This document shows, in pieces, positions 44,860-54,300 of a stretch of 64,000 nt of DNA (positions are counted from its first letter, which is position 1; every line of letters starts with the position of its first letter). The DNA is taken from assembly GCF_009811555.1 (NCBI RefSeq), contig NZ_BLIN01000003.1:310001-374000 (forward strand), in the 5' to 3' direction. Under the pieces are notes generated by a model. It searched no databases and was not told the origin of the DNA. It saw nothing but the letters and a program-made list of their open reading frames with translations. Made by a program: the position numbers and the translations under genes. This DNA is from Streptomyces caniferus (lineage in GTDB: Bacteria > Actinomycetota > Actinomycetes > Streptomycetales > Streptomycetaceae).

Positions 44860-45681
44860 GTGCGCGGTACCGGTGCCGGGCGCTACGGCGAAGGCATGTT
44901 CCGCCCGGAAGAGACCGGCGAGGCCGGTCGTATCGACCTGGGAGCGCTCGCCTACGACGAGGGGAGCGCCGCCCGGTTGGCGACGCTGGGCGCCGGTCCC
45001 GGCTGGAACTGCCTGGACGTGGGCGCGGGAACCGGCACCCTCGCCCGGTGGCTGCTGGAGTCCGCCGGTGTGACCACGGTCCTCGCGGTGGACCGTGACA
45101 CCCGGTTCCTCACCGCCCACGGCACACCTGGCCTGTCGGCGCTGAGCGCCGACATCACCGCGCCGGACTTCGATCCCGGCCGGTTCCAGCTGGTGCACGC
45201 GCGGTTCGTCCTGATGCATCTGCGCTCCTGGCGCCGCATGATCGCCAAACTGGTCTCGCTGGTCGCGCCCGACGGGGTGCTGGTGCTCAGCGACGCCGTG
45301 GACCTGACGAGCGCCGCCGCACTGAGCACCCCGTACACCACGGTCATGCGGGCGATGTGGCAGGCGCTGCGGGAGACCATCGGCACCGACATCTCGTGGG
45401 TGGCGGACTACCCGCAGCTCCTGCACGAGGAGGGGCTGTGCGAGGTGGCCGCCGAGATCCACGTTCCCCCGTTGGTGCCGGGCAGCGCGATCAGCCGCTT
45501 CTGGGCCGATACGTGGGACCGGGCCCGGGGCGCCGTGCTGGCGACCGGGCGGGTGGACGAGGCGCAGCTCGAACGGGCGGTGCACGATCTGTCCTCGCCC
45601 GGGTGCGCCGGCCTCTCCCCCGGGATGCTCACCGCTTGGGGATGGAGGACCGAGGAGGCCGCCCGTGACCACCACTTCTGA
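44860..45681 (+). CDS. SAM-dependent methyltransferase
   Basis: A 273-residue class I methyltransferase. Motif I is LDVGAGTGTLARWL; the acidic residue after strand 2 is in LAVDRD; motif for strand 4 is FQLVHARFVLMHLRSW, and DGVLVLSDAVDL follows. The C-terminal 90 residues form a cap that should set substrate choice. GTG at 44860 was used, with ATG at 44896 as an alternative; both have weakly placed purine-rich signals. It follows the exporter by 22 bases and overlaps the next gene by 17, so it belongs to the ATP-grasp operon. Confidence 0.85.
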   Translation: MRGTGAGRYGEGMFRPEETGEAGRIDLGALAYDEGSAARLATLGAGPGWNCLDVGAGTGTLARWLLESAGVTTVLAVDRDTRFLTAHGTPGLSALSADITAPDFDPGRFQLVHARFVLMHLRSWRRMIAKLVSLVAPDGVLVLSDAVDLTSAAALSTPYTTVMRAMWQALRETIGTDISWVADYPQLLHEEGLCEVAAEIHVPPLVPGSAISRFWADTWDRARGAVLATGRVDEAQLERAVHDLSSPGCAGLSPGMLTAWGWRTEEAARDHHF

Positions 45682-46198
45682 CCGGGAGCGTGTCTGGGAG
45701 CTGCACACCACCAGCGAGTTCAGCAGCCTCGATCTCGACACGACGATGGCCACCATGTCGGACGAGCCGGAGGTGGTGCATGTGCCCACGGCGATGGGCG
45801 CCCGCGGCAGGGCGTCCGTGCGGCACTTCTACCGCCGCTGGTTCGTGGGGCACAACGCGGCGGATTTCGCCATCGCGCCGCTGACCCGCACCACGGGCGG
45901 GACGCGGCTCGTCGACGAAATGCTGGTCTCGTTCACCCACGACGTCGAGGTGCCGTGGATCCTCCCCGGTGTGCCGCCGACCGGACGGCGCGTCGAGATC
46001 CCGCTCATCGCGGTGGTCTCGTTCGAGGGCGCGCTGATCTCCGGTGAGCACATCTACTGGGACCAGGCCGCGGTGCTCGGCCAGACCGGCCTCCTCCCGG
46101 CGGAGACGATGGCGCGGCTGCCGGTCGTGGCGGATCAGCACGGGGCGCTGACGGACGGCCCGCTCAATCAGCTGGCCGGCGAACAGCGCCGCGGCTGA
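45665..46198 (+). CDS. SnoaL-like (NTF2-fold) protein
   Basis: A 177-residue protein with a cone-shaped NTF2-like fold, judged by the pattern RVWELHTTSEFSSLDLDTTMATMSDEPEVVHVPT, then GRASVRHFYRRWF and VDEMLVSFTHDVEVPWILPG. Proteins of this group include polyketide cyclases, small isomerases, hydrolases and binding proteins; catalytic residues cannot be assigned. GTG at 45665 lies inside the end of the methyltransferase gene. As the last gene of the operon it probably acts on the pathway intermediate. Confidence 0.78.
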   Translation: MTTTSDRERVWELHTTSEFSSLDLDTTMATMSDEPEVVHVPTAMGARGRASVRHFYRRWFVGHNAADFAIAPLTRTTGGTRLVDEMLVSFTHDVEVPWILPGVPPTGRRVEIPLIAVVSFEGALISGEHIYWDQAAVLGQTGLLPAETMARLPVVADQHGALTDGPLNQLAGEQRRG

Positions 46199-46208
46199 GT
46201 CCGCCACC

Positions 46209-46226
46209 GGGCCGGGCCCCCGGCCC
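46209..46226. terminator. Short hairpin terminator
   Basis: GGGCCGGG with CCCGGCCC arms and a two-base centre, directly after the ATP-grasp operon and before the convergent deiminase gene. The small loop makes it less certain. Confidence 0.45.
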
Positions 46227-46283
46227 CGCACTGCCCCGCCGGCACCACCCCAGCGCTTCGACGGCCGTGCCGGGCAGGGAGGT

Positions 46284-47423
46284 TCAGCCGGCCTTGGGGA
46301 GTTGCTGGGTGGAGCAGTGGATGCCGCCGCCGCCCTCGCCGAGGTGGTCGACGGGCACCGGCACCACCTTCCGCCCCGGGTACAGCTCCCGCAGGACGGC
46401 CGCGGCCCGGTCGTCGGCCTTCCGGTCGCCGAAGCGGGGCATGATGACCCCTCCGTTGACCACGTAGTAGTTCACATAGCAGGCCAGGAAGCCCTTCCCC
46501 CGGCGCCCGATGTCGGCGGGCTCGGGCAGTTCGACGACATCGAGCCGCTTCCCCCGGGCGTCGACGGCCCGTTCCAGGACCGTGCGGGCCTGTTCGTAGG
46601 CGGGGGTGAAGGCGTTCGGGCGGGCGTGCTCGGCCGGGGTGCTCAGGACCACGACGCCGGGTTCGGAGAACCGTGCCAGCGCATCGATGTGATAGTCCGT
46701 GATGTCCTTGCCCTTGACGCCCTTCACCCAGATCACCGTGGTGGCGCCGAACAGGTCCTCCAGCGCCCGCTCGATGTCCTTGCGGGAGGCGCCGGGGTTG
46801 CGGTTGTCGTTGACCAGCGAGCTCTCCGCGACCAGCAGGGTCCCCCGGCCATCGCCCTCCACCGCCCCGCCCTCGGCGGTGATCGGCGCCTTGATCCTGG
46901 TGAGGCGCTCGTCGTCCAGGACCGTGCGGGCGACCCGGGCGTCGCGGCCGTGCTCCTGCTTGTTGCCCCAGCCGTTGAAGTTGAGGTCGACGCCGGCGAC
47001 GCCGTCGGGCCCGAGGACGAAGACCGGGCCGCTGTCCCGCATCCACAGGTCGTCCACCGGGACCGGGACGACCTCCACGCCGGACCCGCACGCCCGACGG
47101 GCCGCCTGCGCCTCCTGTTCGTTGGCCAGAAGGGCCACCGGCTCGAACTCGGCGATGGTACGGGCGATGCGGGCGATGTCCTCGCGCACACCGGCGAGGT
47201 CCGGCCCCCAGATCCGGCGGGTGGGCCACGCCATATAGGTCGACTCGTGCGGATGGGCCTCCTCGGGCAGCCGCCATCCGCCGCCTGACTCGGCGCCCGC
47301 GGGGACCGCGCTCCCTCCGCGCGCCGCGGGCCGGCCGCCGTCCTGGGCGCCGCAGGCACCCAGGGCTCCGCCTACGGCCGCGACCATCGCCGCTTGCAGT
47401 GTCCGACGTCGGGATATATCCAT
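46284..47423 (-). CDS. Agmatine deiminase-family protein, Tat-exported lipoprotein
   Basis: A 379-residue member of the agmatine deiminase/peptidylarginine deiminase fold. Catalytic features are DDLWMRDSGPVFVLG, EGGAVEGDGRGTLLV, the DYHID segment and the nucleophile Cys in GGGGIHCSTQQLP near the C-terminus. Unusually it carries a twin-arginine signal with lipobox (SRRRTLQAAMVAAVGGALGAC), so it acts outside the cell, whereas agmatine deiminases of polyamine metabolism are cytoplasmic. ATG at 47423 follows GGGGG seven bases upstream. It is divergent from a TetR gene, with a palindrome 11 bases before the start codon. Confidence 0.88.
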   Translation of the reverse strand: MDISRRRTLQAAMVAAVGGALGACGAQDGGRPAARGGSAVPAGAESGGGWRLPEEAHPHESTYMAWPTRRIWGPDLAGVREDIARIARTIAEFEPVALLANEQEAQAARRACGSGVEVVPVPVDDLWMRDSGPVFVLGPDGVAGVDLNFNGWGNKQEHGRDARVARTVLDDERLTRIKAPITAEGGAVEGDGRGTLLVAESSLVNDNRNPGASRKDIERALEDLFGATTVIWVKGVKGKDITDYHIDALARFSEPGVVVLSTPAEHARPNAFTPAYEQARTVLERAVDARGKRLDVVELPEPADIGRRGKGFLACYVNYYVVNGGVIMPRFGDRKADDRAAAVLRELYPGRKVVPVPVDHLGEGGGGIHCSTQQLPKAG

Positions 47424-47433
47424 GATCAAGCCC

Positions 47434-47455
47434 CCTGACTGAAATTTTGGTCAGG
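47434..47455. promoter_or_regulatory. Palindromic TetR operator between deiminase and regulator
   Basis: A 22-base palindrome, arms CCTGAC and GTCAGG, with AAATTT at the centre; 18 of 22 positions are symmetric. It lies in the 93-base divergent gap, close to the deiminase start and 61 bases before the TetR start, and stands out by its AT-rich core. Confidence 0.6.
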
Positions 47456-47516
47456 ACGATAGTAGGGCATGATCGGGTCCGAGCCACCTTGATTCCTCGG
47501 ACCCCGGGAGCATGCG

Positions 47517-48092
47517 ATGCCGGACAGGCCCACCCAGATCCTCGAAGCCGCCGCCCGGCTGATCGCCCGGCGCGGCGTCCGCGGGCTGCGCGTCGAGGAG
47601 GTGTCAGCGGAGGCCGGCGTCTCGACCGCACTGATCTACTACCACTTCAAGGACCGCACCGGACTGCTGCGCCGCACCCTGGAGTTCATCAACCGGCGCG
47701 CGGTCCGCTACACCGACGCCGCCTTCGACGTCTCCGACGATCCGCGGACACAGCTCACCGAGATCCTGCTGCGGGAGCTGCAGGACGTCCCGCACGTCAG
47801 GGAGAACAGCGCGGCGTGGGGCGAGTTGCGCGCCACCGCCGTCTTCGACCCGGACCTGCGGGAGCTGCTGGCCACCGCGACCCGCGAGTGGAACGACGAT
47901 CTCGCCGACCTGATACTCCGGGCCCGGGCGGCCGATCCGGCGCTCGCCGGGACCGACCCGCAGGCGGCGGCCGAGCGGCTCACCGCCCTGGTCGAGGGCG
48001 TGAGCGAACGCTGGCTGAGCGGCACCACCTCGCTCCAGCGGGCCCACGAGCTGATCCGCGGTGCGGTCGAGGCGGAACTCCGGCCCGCCTGA
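47517..48092 (+). CDS. TetR-family regulator
   Basis: A 191-residue repressor. The helix-turn-helix is at residues 5-50 (QILEAAARLIARRGVRGLRV, then VSTALIYYHFKDRTGLL). The ligand domain is helical with no recognised substrate signs. ATG at 47517 has GGGAG six bases before it. It probably represses the divergent deiminase gene and itself through the palindrome at 47434-47455. It ends at a strong intrinsic terminator. Confidence 0.9.
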   Translation: MPDRPTQILEAAARLIARRGVRGLRVEEVSAEAGVSTALIYYHFKDRTGLLRRTLEFINRRAVRYTDAAFDVSDDPRTQLTEILLRELQDVPHVRENSAAWGELRATAVFDPDLRELLATATREWNDDLADLILRARAADPALAGTDPQAAAERLTALVEGVSERWLSGTTSLQRAHELIRGAVEAELRPA

Positions 48093-48111
48093 GGAGCGTT
48101 CCGACCGGCCT

Positions 48112-48155
48112 GCCCGGCCCCGCGGCTGTCATGGCCCGCGGGGCCGGGCCTTTTG
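48112..48155 (+). terminator. Intrinsic terminator with T tract
   Basis: A perfect 14-base stem, GCCCGGCCCCGCGG with CCGCGGGGCCGGGC, a ten-base loop and then CTTTT, 19 bases after the TetR stop. One of few hairpins here with a T run. Confidence 0.8.
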
Positions 48156-48316
48156 CCGTGGAGCGGCGCCATACCGGAGGAACTGAGTTCTTCGGCCAAT
48201 AAGAGGACATCAACGACTGTTTTCGGTCGGATTCCGTCGCGTGACCCTCTGTGACGATCCCCCTCTCCCGGCGCACCATCACCACGGAATCTCCTTCTCA
48301 CGAGGAGAGTCAACAT

Positions 48317-48379
48317 ATGGCGGTCATGCGGTTGTTGCCGGAATCTGCCGGAGAATTTTCGGTTCTGGTGTGTAAATAG
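48317..48379 (+). CDS. 20-residue frame with strong binding site upstream of the NRPS exporter
   Basis: ATG at 48317 follows CGAGGAGAG with good spacing. The product would be MAVMRLLPESAGEFSVLVCK, ending in TAG. It lies in an AT-richer 282-base gap between a terminator and the MFS gene, about where a transcript for the NRPS cluster should begin. It may be a leader peptide affecting downstream translation. It has no known family and is too short to prove by composition. Confidence 0.35.
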   Translation: MAVMRLLPESAGEFSVLVCK

Positions 48380-48437
48380 TGAAGAAACGCGTCCGAAAGT
48401 GTGCATCGGGTTTTGACCCTTGATCGACCGGTCAGCC

Positions 48438-49766
48438 ATGGTCGACCACATGCCCGACATACCCCGACCCGCGGCCAGCGGCCCGCTGCGTCTGCGCGAC
48501 TTCCGCCTTCTGCTCGCCGGTGCCGCGGCCGGACAACTCGGCGCCCAGGTCACCCTGGTCGCCCTGCCGCTCGTCGCGGTGCTCGTACTCGACGCCCCCG
48601 CCTTCCAGGTGGGACTGCTCACCGCCGCGGAGACCGCCGCGTTCCTGCTGGTCGGGCTGCCGGCCGGGGCCTGGGTCGACCGGATGCGCAAGCTGCCGCT
48701 GATGATCCGCGCCGATGTGGTGCGGGCCCTGGCGATGGCGAGCATCCCGCTGGCCGCCGTCGCCGGTGTGCTGACGATGGCGCAGTTGTACGTCGTCGCC
48801 CTGGTGACCGGCGTGGCGACGGTCTTCTTCGACGTCGCCCACCAGAGCTTCCTGCCCCAGCTGCTCCCCCATGACCAGTTGGTCTCGGGCAACGGGGCGC
48901 TGGAGACGGTCCGTTCCTCGGCGCAGGTCGCGGGTCCCGGGATCGGCGGCGGTCTCGTCCAACTGCTGGGCGCCGCACTGGCCATCGTCGCCGACGCCGT
49001 CGGCTATGCGCTCTCCGCGCTGTTCCTGTGGGGCATCAAGCACCCCGAGAGCCTCCCCGAACGCGGGCCGGAGGCCTCGCTGCGCCGGGACGTCGGTGAG
49101 GGGCTGCGCTTCGTCTTCGGGCACCGGCTGCTGCGCGTGATCGCCGTGACGACCGGGCTGGGAAACTTCTTCACCGCGGTGCTGATGGCCACTCAGTCCG
49201 TCTTCCTGGTGCGCGTGCTGGGACTGGCCCCCGGAGTGGTCGGCCTCCTGCTGGCCGCCTCGGCCGTGGGCGGACTGGCCGGGGCGCTGTGCGCGGGCCG
49301 GCTCGCCGCCCGGCTCGGCCAGGCCCGGATCATCTGGCTGTCCGCGCTGGTCACCGGCCCGTTCGCGCTGCTGTGGCCGCTTTCCGGACGCGGCGCCGGG
49401 GCCGCGCTGTTCGCCCTCGGCTCCGGCGTGGTCTTCTTCGGCGCCGTGGTCTACAACGTGGCTCAGGTGAGCTTCCGCCAGTCCCTGTGCCCGCCCCGGC
49501 TGCTCGGCCGGATGAATGCCACACTGCGGTTCCTGATGTGGGGCACCCTGCCGCTCGGCGCACTGGCCGGCGGCGCCCTGGCGGATGCCTTCGGGGCCCG
49601 GGTGGCGCTGGTGTGGTGTGCGGCCGGATTCCTGCTCGTACCGCTGCCGCTGCTGCTCTCCCCGCTGCGGCGGATGCGTGAACTGCCCGTCGCCGCACCG
49701 GCGGAGGACACGGATGCCGTCCCGGACGGCACCTCCGACCAGGCCGAGCCCGCGCCCCTCGGCTGA
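48438..49766 (+). CDS. MFS exporter of the NRPS cluster
   Basis: A 442-residue, 12-helix transporter of the DHA3-like group (LRDFRLLLAGAAAGQLGAQV at the start, then GLPAGAWVDRMRKLPLMIRAD for motif A). ATG at 48438 was used; ATG at 48450 and a TTG at 48420 are alternatives and none has a clear binding site, so a leaderless message is possible. TTGACC lies just upstream. It precedes the NRPS genes by 155 bases in the same direction and probably exports the peptide product. Confidence 0.87.
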   Translation: MVDHMPDIPRPAASGPLRLRDFRLLLAGAAAGQLGAQVTLVALPLVAVLVLDAPAFQVGLLTAAETAAFLLVGLPAGAWVDRMRKLPLMIRADVVRALAMASIPLAAVAGVLTMAQLYVVALVTGVATVFFDVAHQSFLPQLLPHDQLVSGNGALETVRSSAQVAGPGIGGGLVQLLGAALAIVADAVGYALSALFLWGIKHPESLPERGPEASLRRDVGEGLRFVFGHRLLRVIAVTTGLGNFFTAVLMATQSVFLVRVLGLAPGVVGLLLAASAVGGLAGALCAGRLAARLGQARIIWLSALVTGPFALLWPLSGRGAGAALFALGSGVVFFGAVVYNVAQVSFRQSLCPPRLLGRMNATLRFLMWGTLPLGALAGGALADAFGARVALVWCAAGFLLVPLPLLLSPLRRMRELPVAAPAEDTDAVPDGTSDQAEPAPLG

Positions 49767-49921
49767 CGGCAGGGCACCACGTCCGGCCCCACCCCTGCGG
49801 CCTGCGCTCGCGCACGGCCTCTTTTCCCTGCGCCACCGTTCCTGCTTCTTCAGCCCTGCTTCCTGCGTCTTTGCCCTGCGTCGCCTCCCGCGACGCCGGT
49901 CCCCACGTCAGAGAGGATCAC

Positions 49922-51217
49922 GTGCTCAGCATCACGAGCCAGTACCTGGCCCGCTACCGGCGACTCGACACCGGCGACGGGGCCCCGGTCCTGCTGCCCG
50001 TCACGGGCGCCCAGCGTCGCTTCGCACTGGTGCGTGCCATGGACCCCGCCGGGCGGCCGGACCTCGTGCCGATGTTCTTCGCCTTTCCGCACGGCACGGT
50101 GGATCCCGTACGCCTCGCGGCGGCCGCGAACCGGCTCGCCGCCCTGCACCCCGTGCTGCGCTCCCGGCTCACCGTGCTGCGCGGCACCCCGGTGCTCCGC
50201 CCGGAAGAGCCGCAGGTGCCCGTGACCCGGCTGGCCTGCGCGCCCGGTGAGGACGCGGCCACCGTGCTGCGTCGCGCCCTGGGCAGCTGGCCCCCGCAGG
50301 GTGCGCCGCTGCGGCTGTTCCTGGTGCAGGACGGTCCCGGGGGCACCGAAGAGGTGCTCGCCGTGGTCCTGGACCACACCGCGTGCGACGGCCAGTCGCT
50401 GGCCCGGATCGTCGAGGAACTCGGCGCGGCCTACGACGAGGGTCCCGGCTCCGGACGGCCCGACGCCTTTGAGGTCGCGGCCGAGCTGGCCGCCTACCGG
50501 GACGCCGTGCTGCTCCAGCTCGACGCCGAGGAACGCGCGGGCGCACCGGCGGCGATGGCGTACTGGGGGGAACGGCTCCGCGCGGTGCGCGAACAGGCCC
50601 CGTTGCCCCGGCCGGACTCCCCCGCCGCCGGGTCGGCGCCGAGCGGTTCGGCCGCGGTGCGGATGCCCGCGCCGCCGGCCGGTGTGCCCTTCCCCGACCT
50701 GCTCCACGCCTGCCGGGCGGCGGCAGCGGTGCTGTTCGGGGCCGGCCATGTGGTGCCGCTCGGCTACCCGTGGGGCGGCCGGCCGCCCGGCGCCGCACCG
50801 GTGCTCGGCTGCTTCCTCAACACCGTGGTCTTCCCGACCGCCACCGGGGACGCACCCGCGGCGTCCGCGACGGCCGAGGCCTGGTGGGACGACCTGGACC
50901 ACGCCGCCACCCCCTTCGACGCCGTGGTGCACGCCGCCCGCGCGGCCGGCTCCGGCTGGACCGGACGGCTCGACGGCATGCTGACCGTCGACGACGCCCG
51001 GCGACACCCCCCGCTGCGGCTGGGCGGCGTGACGGGCCGTGAGGTCCATATCGACGGCCGGGCCGTGCGCGGTCCGTTCGCGGTCTCCGTCACCCAGGGC
51101 CCCCAGCTGCACCTGCGGATGGTGTGGGACCGCGCGATCCTCCCCGACGACACCGCCGAGAGCGCCTTCACCGCGCTCGCCGACGCGCTGCGGACGCCGG
51201 CGCCGACGCCCGCCTGA
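49922..51217 (+). CDS. Free-standing NRPS condensation domain
   Basis: A 431-residue protein made only of a condensation-like domain. The catalytic region reads LDHTACDGQSLARI, i.e. the second His and the DG of HHxxxDG are kept while the first His is Asp. GCFLNTVVFPT and LDGMLTVDDARRH match later condensation-domain elements. Stand-alone C proteins act in trans on carrier-bound peptides, as amide or ester formers or for N-acylation at the start of a chain. GTG at 49922 follows AGAGAGGA. Next is the C-A-T protein on the same strand. Confidence 0.85.
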   Translation: MLSITSQYLARYRRLDTGDGAPVLLPVTGAQRRFALVRAMDPAGRPDLVPMFFAFPHGTVDPVRLAAAANRLAALHPVLRSRLTVLRGTPVLRPEEPQVPVTRLACAPGEDAATVLRRALGSWPPQGAPLRLFLVQDGPGGTEEVLAVVLDHTACDGQSLARIVEELGAAYDEGPGSGRPDAFEVAAELAAYRDAVLLQLDAEERAGAPAAMAYWGERLRAVREQAPLPRPDSPAAGSAPSGSAAVRMPAPPAGVPFPDLLHACRAAAAVLFGAGHVVPLGYPWGGRPPGAAPVLGCFLNTVVFPTATGDAPAASATAEAWWDDLDHAATPFDAVVHAARAAGSGWTGRLDGMLTVDDARRHPPLRLGGVTGREVHIDGRAVRGPFAVSVTQGPQLHLRMVWDRAILPDDTAESAFTALADALRTPAPTPA

Positions 51218-51362
51218 CCCGCTCCGGGGCCCCGCCCCGCACTCGCCTTCCGACACCCGCCGGACCACGCCGCGCGATCCGCGGCCCGGTCCGTGCACCC
51301 CAGGCCGGGCCCGACCATGCCCCGGCCGGAGAAACCCGCCCCGACAACCTCAGGGATCGCCC

Positions 51363-54300
51363 ATGCTTCCGCTCTCCTCCTCGCAGGAGATCGTCTGGCT
51401 GCACGAACAGGTGCAACCGGGCAGCCGCGCCTACAACTTCACCGCCGCACTCGACCTGTGGGGCACCCTCGACACCGAGGCGCTGCGCCGTGGACTCGCC
51501 GCCACCCTCGACCGCCACCCCGGTCTGCGGCTGGAACTCGTCGCCGTCGCCGGGGCGATGCCGGGGCAGCGGGTCGCCGAGGCCTGTGTGCCGCGGCTGC
51601 ACACGGTGGACCTGAGCGGGGAGGCGGACCCGGAGCGCGCGTTCCAAGAGCTGCTGCGCACCGAGGCGGAGACTCCGCTCGACACCTTCGAGGCACCGCT
51701 GCTGCGCTGGACGCTGGTCCGGCTCGCGGACGAGCGGCACCGGCTCATCCACGTCGAACACCACCTGATCCACGACGGTCACTCGTTCGCGATCCTGCTG
51801 CGCGACGTGTTCTCCGTCTACCGGGGCCACGTCCTGGGCGAGCCGGTGGAGCTGCCGTCCGCGCCGTCGTACGCCGACCACGTCCGGGCGCGTACCCGGG
51901 ACGAGGAGGCCGCGGAGCGGCGGGACGGTCTGGAGTTCTGGGCCGGTGAACTGCGCGAGATGTCCTACGACATGCCGCTGCCCGGTCTGACCCGGCCCGG
52001 CTCCCGGCGCCGGCACCACGGCGGACAGCTGCGGCAGTCGATCGGTGCGGATCTGGCGGAGGCGCTGCGCGGCCATGCCCGTGAGCGCGGTCTGACGCCG
52101 TTCGCCACGCTCCTGGGGCTCTTCGCCGAACTGCTGCGCCGGCACAGCGGCCGCTCGCAGATGGTGATCGGCACCGCGGTAGGCAACCGCCCGCGCGGTT
52201 TCGAGGGCGCGGTGGGCATGTTCGTCAACACCATCCCGCTCGCGCTCCGGCTGGACCCGGCCGCCCCGGCCGAGGAGTCCATGGACGAGGTGACCGACAC
52301 CCTCATCCGTGCGCTGCCGCACCAGGAGGTGCCGATCCAGGAGCTGACCCGCACGCTCGGCCTGCACACCTCGGGCGCCGACAACCCGCTGTTCAGCGTC
52401 ATGTTCAGCGCCCACGACGCCGAGCTGCCCGAGGTCGACGTCCCCGGTCTGGACATCACCCTGTTCGAGGGCTTCAACACCGGCACCACCCGCTTCGACC
52501 TGGACGTCGTGCTGCTGCCGGACGACCGGCGCGGGGTCGGCCCCCGGCACGGCGCGGCGGGGATGACCCTGGTCTGGGACTACGACGCCGACATGTTCGG
52601 CGAGGACGTGGCGAAGCTGCTCGCCGGACGGTTCCTGGACCTGCTGCGGGCGTACCTCGACGCGCCCGGCGCCGCCCTGGCCGACCTGGCTTTGCCGGCC
52701 GCGCCGCAGGCCCTCCCGGCCGCCGCCGCGCCGGCGCCGGAACACGATCCGCTCGACCCCGCGACCGCGCACGACGCATCCCTGCCCGCCCTGCTCGTCG
52801 GCGCCCGCCGGATCACCTACGGCGACCTCGATGCCCAGGTCACCTCGCTGGCGGAGCGGATGCGGGCGGCGGGAGTGACCGCCGGGCAGCCGGTGGCCGC
52901 CGTGCTGCCGCGCGGTGCCGACTCGGTCGTGGCGCTGCTGGCCTGTCTGCGGACCCGGGCGGTGTACTGCCCGCTGTCGCCGTCCGACCCGCAGGCCCGC
53001 CTCGAACTGCTGCTGGGCCGGCTGGGTCCGGCGCTGGTGCTGACCTCCGCGGACGCCTCGGTCACGCTGCCCGACGGGCTGCCGACGGCGACGGTCGACG
53101 CCCCGGTCCTGCCGCCGGCCCGGGCCGCCGAGGTCGTGCCCGGTGCCGCCTACATCATCCACACCTCCGGCTCGACGGGCGTGCCCAAGCCCGTCGCCGT
53201 CGGCCGTGCGGCGCTGGAGAACCATCTGACGGGCGCCGCCGACCGGTTCGGGCTCGGCCCGGGCGACCGGGTGCTGCTGTTCGCCCAGCCGTCGTTCGAC
53301 GTGGCCCTCGAAGAGGTGCTGCCGTCGCTGTACGCCGGGGCGTGCCTGGTCGCCCCCGAGCGCGAGGTACCCACCGGCACCGAGCTGGCCGCACTGCTGG
53401 TCGCCGCCCGGGTCACCGTGGCCAACCTGCCGACGAGTTACTTCCTCGCCACCCGCGAGGAGATGCGCCCCGTACTCCGCGACGGGCACTGGGCGCCGCG
53501 GCTGCTGGTGCTCGGCGGGGAACGCCTCCCGGCGGACGTGATGCGGGCCTACCTGGCCGACTCCGACAGCACCGTGCTCAATGTCTACGGCGTCACGGAA
53601 GCCGCCATCAGCTCCACCGTCCAGGAGATCACCCGGGACGGGCTCGCCGACGGCGCGGAGATTCCGCTCGGCACCGAGCTGCCCGGCGAACGGATCCATG
53701 TCCTGGACGCCCACCACCGGCCGCTGCCGGACGGCGCGGTCGGTGAACTGGCCATCGCCGGAGCCGGGTTGGCGGAGGGGTACGTCGGCAACCCGGAGAC
53801 CACCGCCGCCCGGTTCATCGACGTCGAGGCCCTCGGCGGCGAGCGGGTCTACCTCACCGGCGACCTCGGCTACCGCGGCCTCGACGGACTGCTCTACTTC
53901 CTGGGACGCCGCGACCACCAGGTCAAACTGCGGGGCTACCGCATCGAGCTGGAGGAGGTGGAGGCCGCCGCCTCCGCCGCGCTCGGCGGCCGGTCCTGCG
54001 CCGTCGTCCTGGACCGTGACGCCGCGGGCGGGCCCCGGCTGGTCGGCTTCCTGGAGAGTGCGGACGACGGTGCGCCGTGGGACGAGCAGGCGTTGCACAC
54101 GGAGCTGAGCCGCCGGCTGCCGAGCGCCCTGGTACCGGGGCGCTGGGCACGGCTCGATGCCATGCCGCGGCTGGCCGGGGGCAAGCCGAACCGCGTCGCG
54201 CTGACCCGCCAGGCCTCTGCGCTGGAGCCGGCCGTCCCCGTCGAGGAGAACCCGGGCGCACCCGCGCCGCTGCCGTCCGATCCGATGACGGAGCTGCTGG

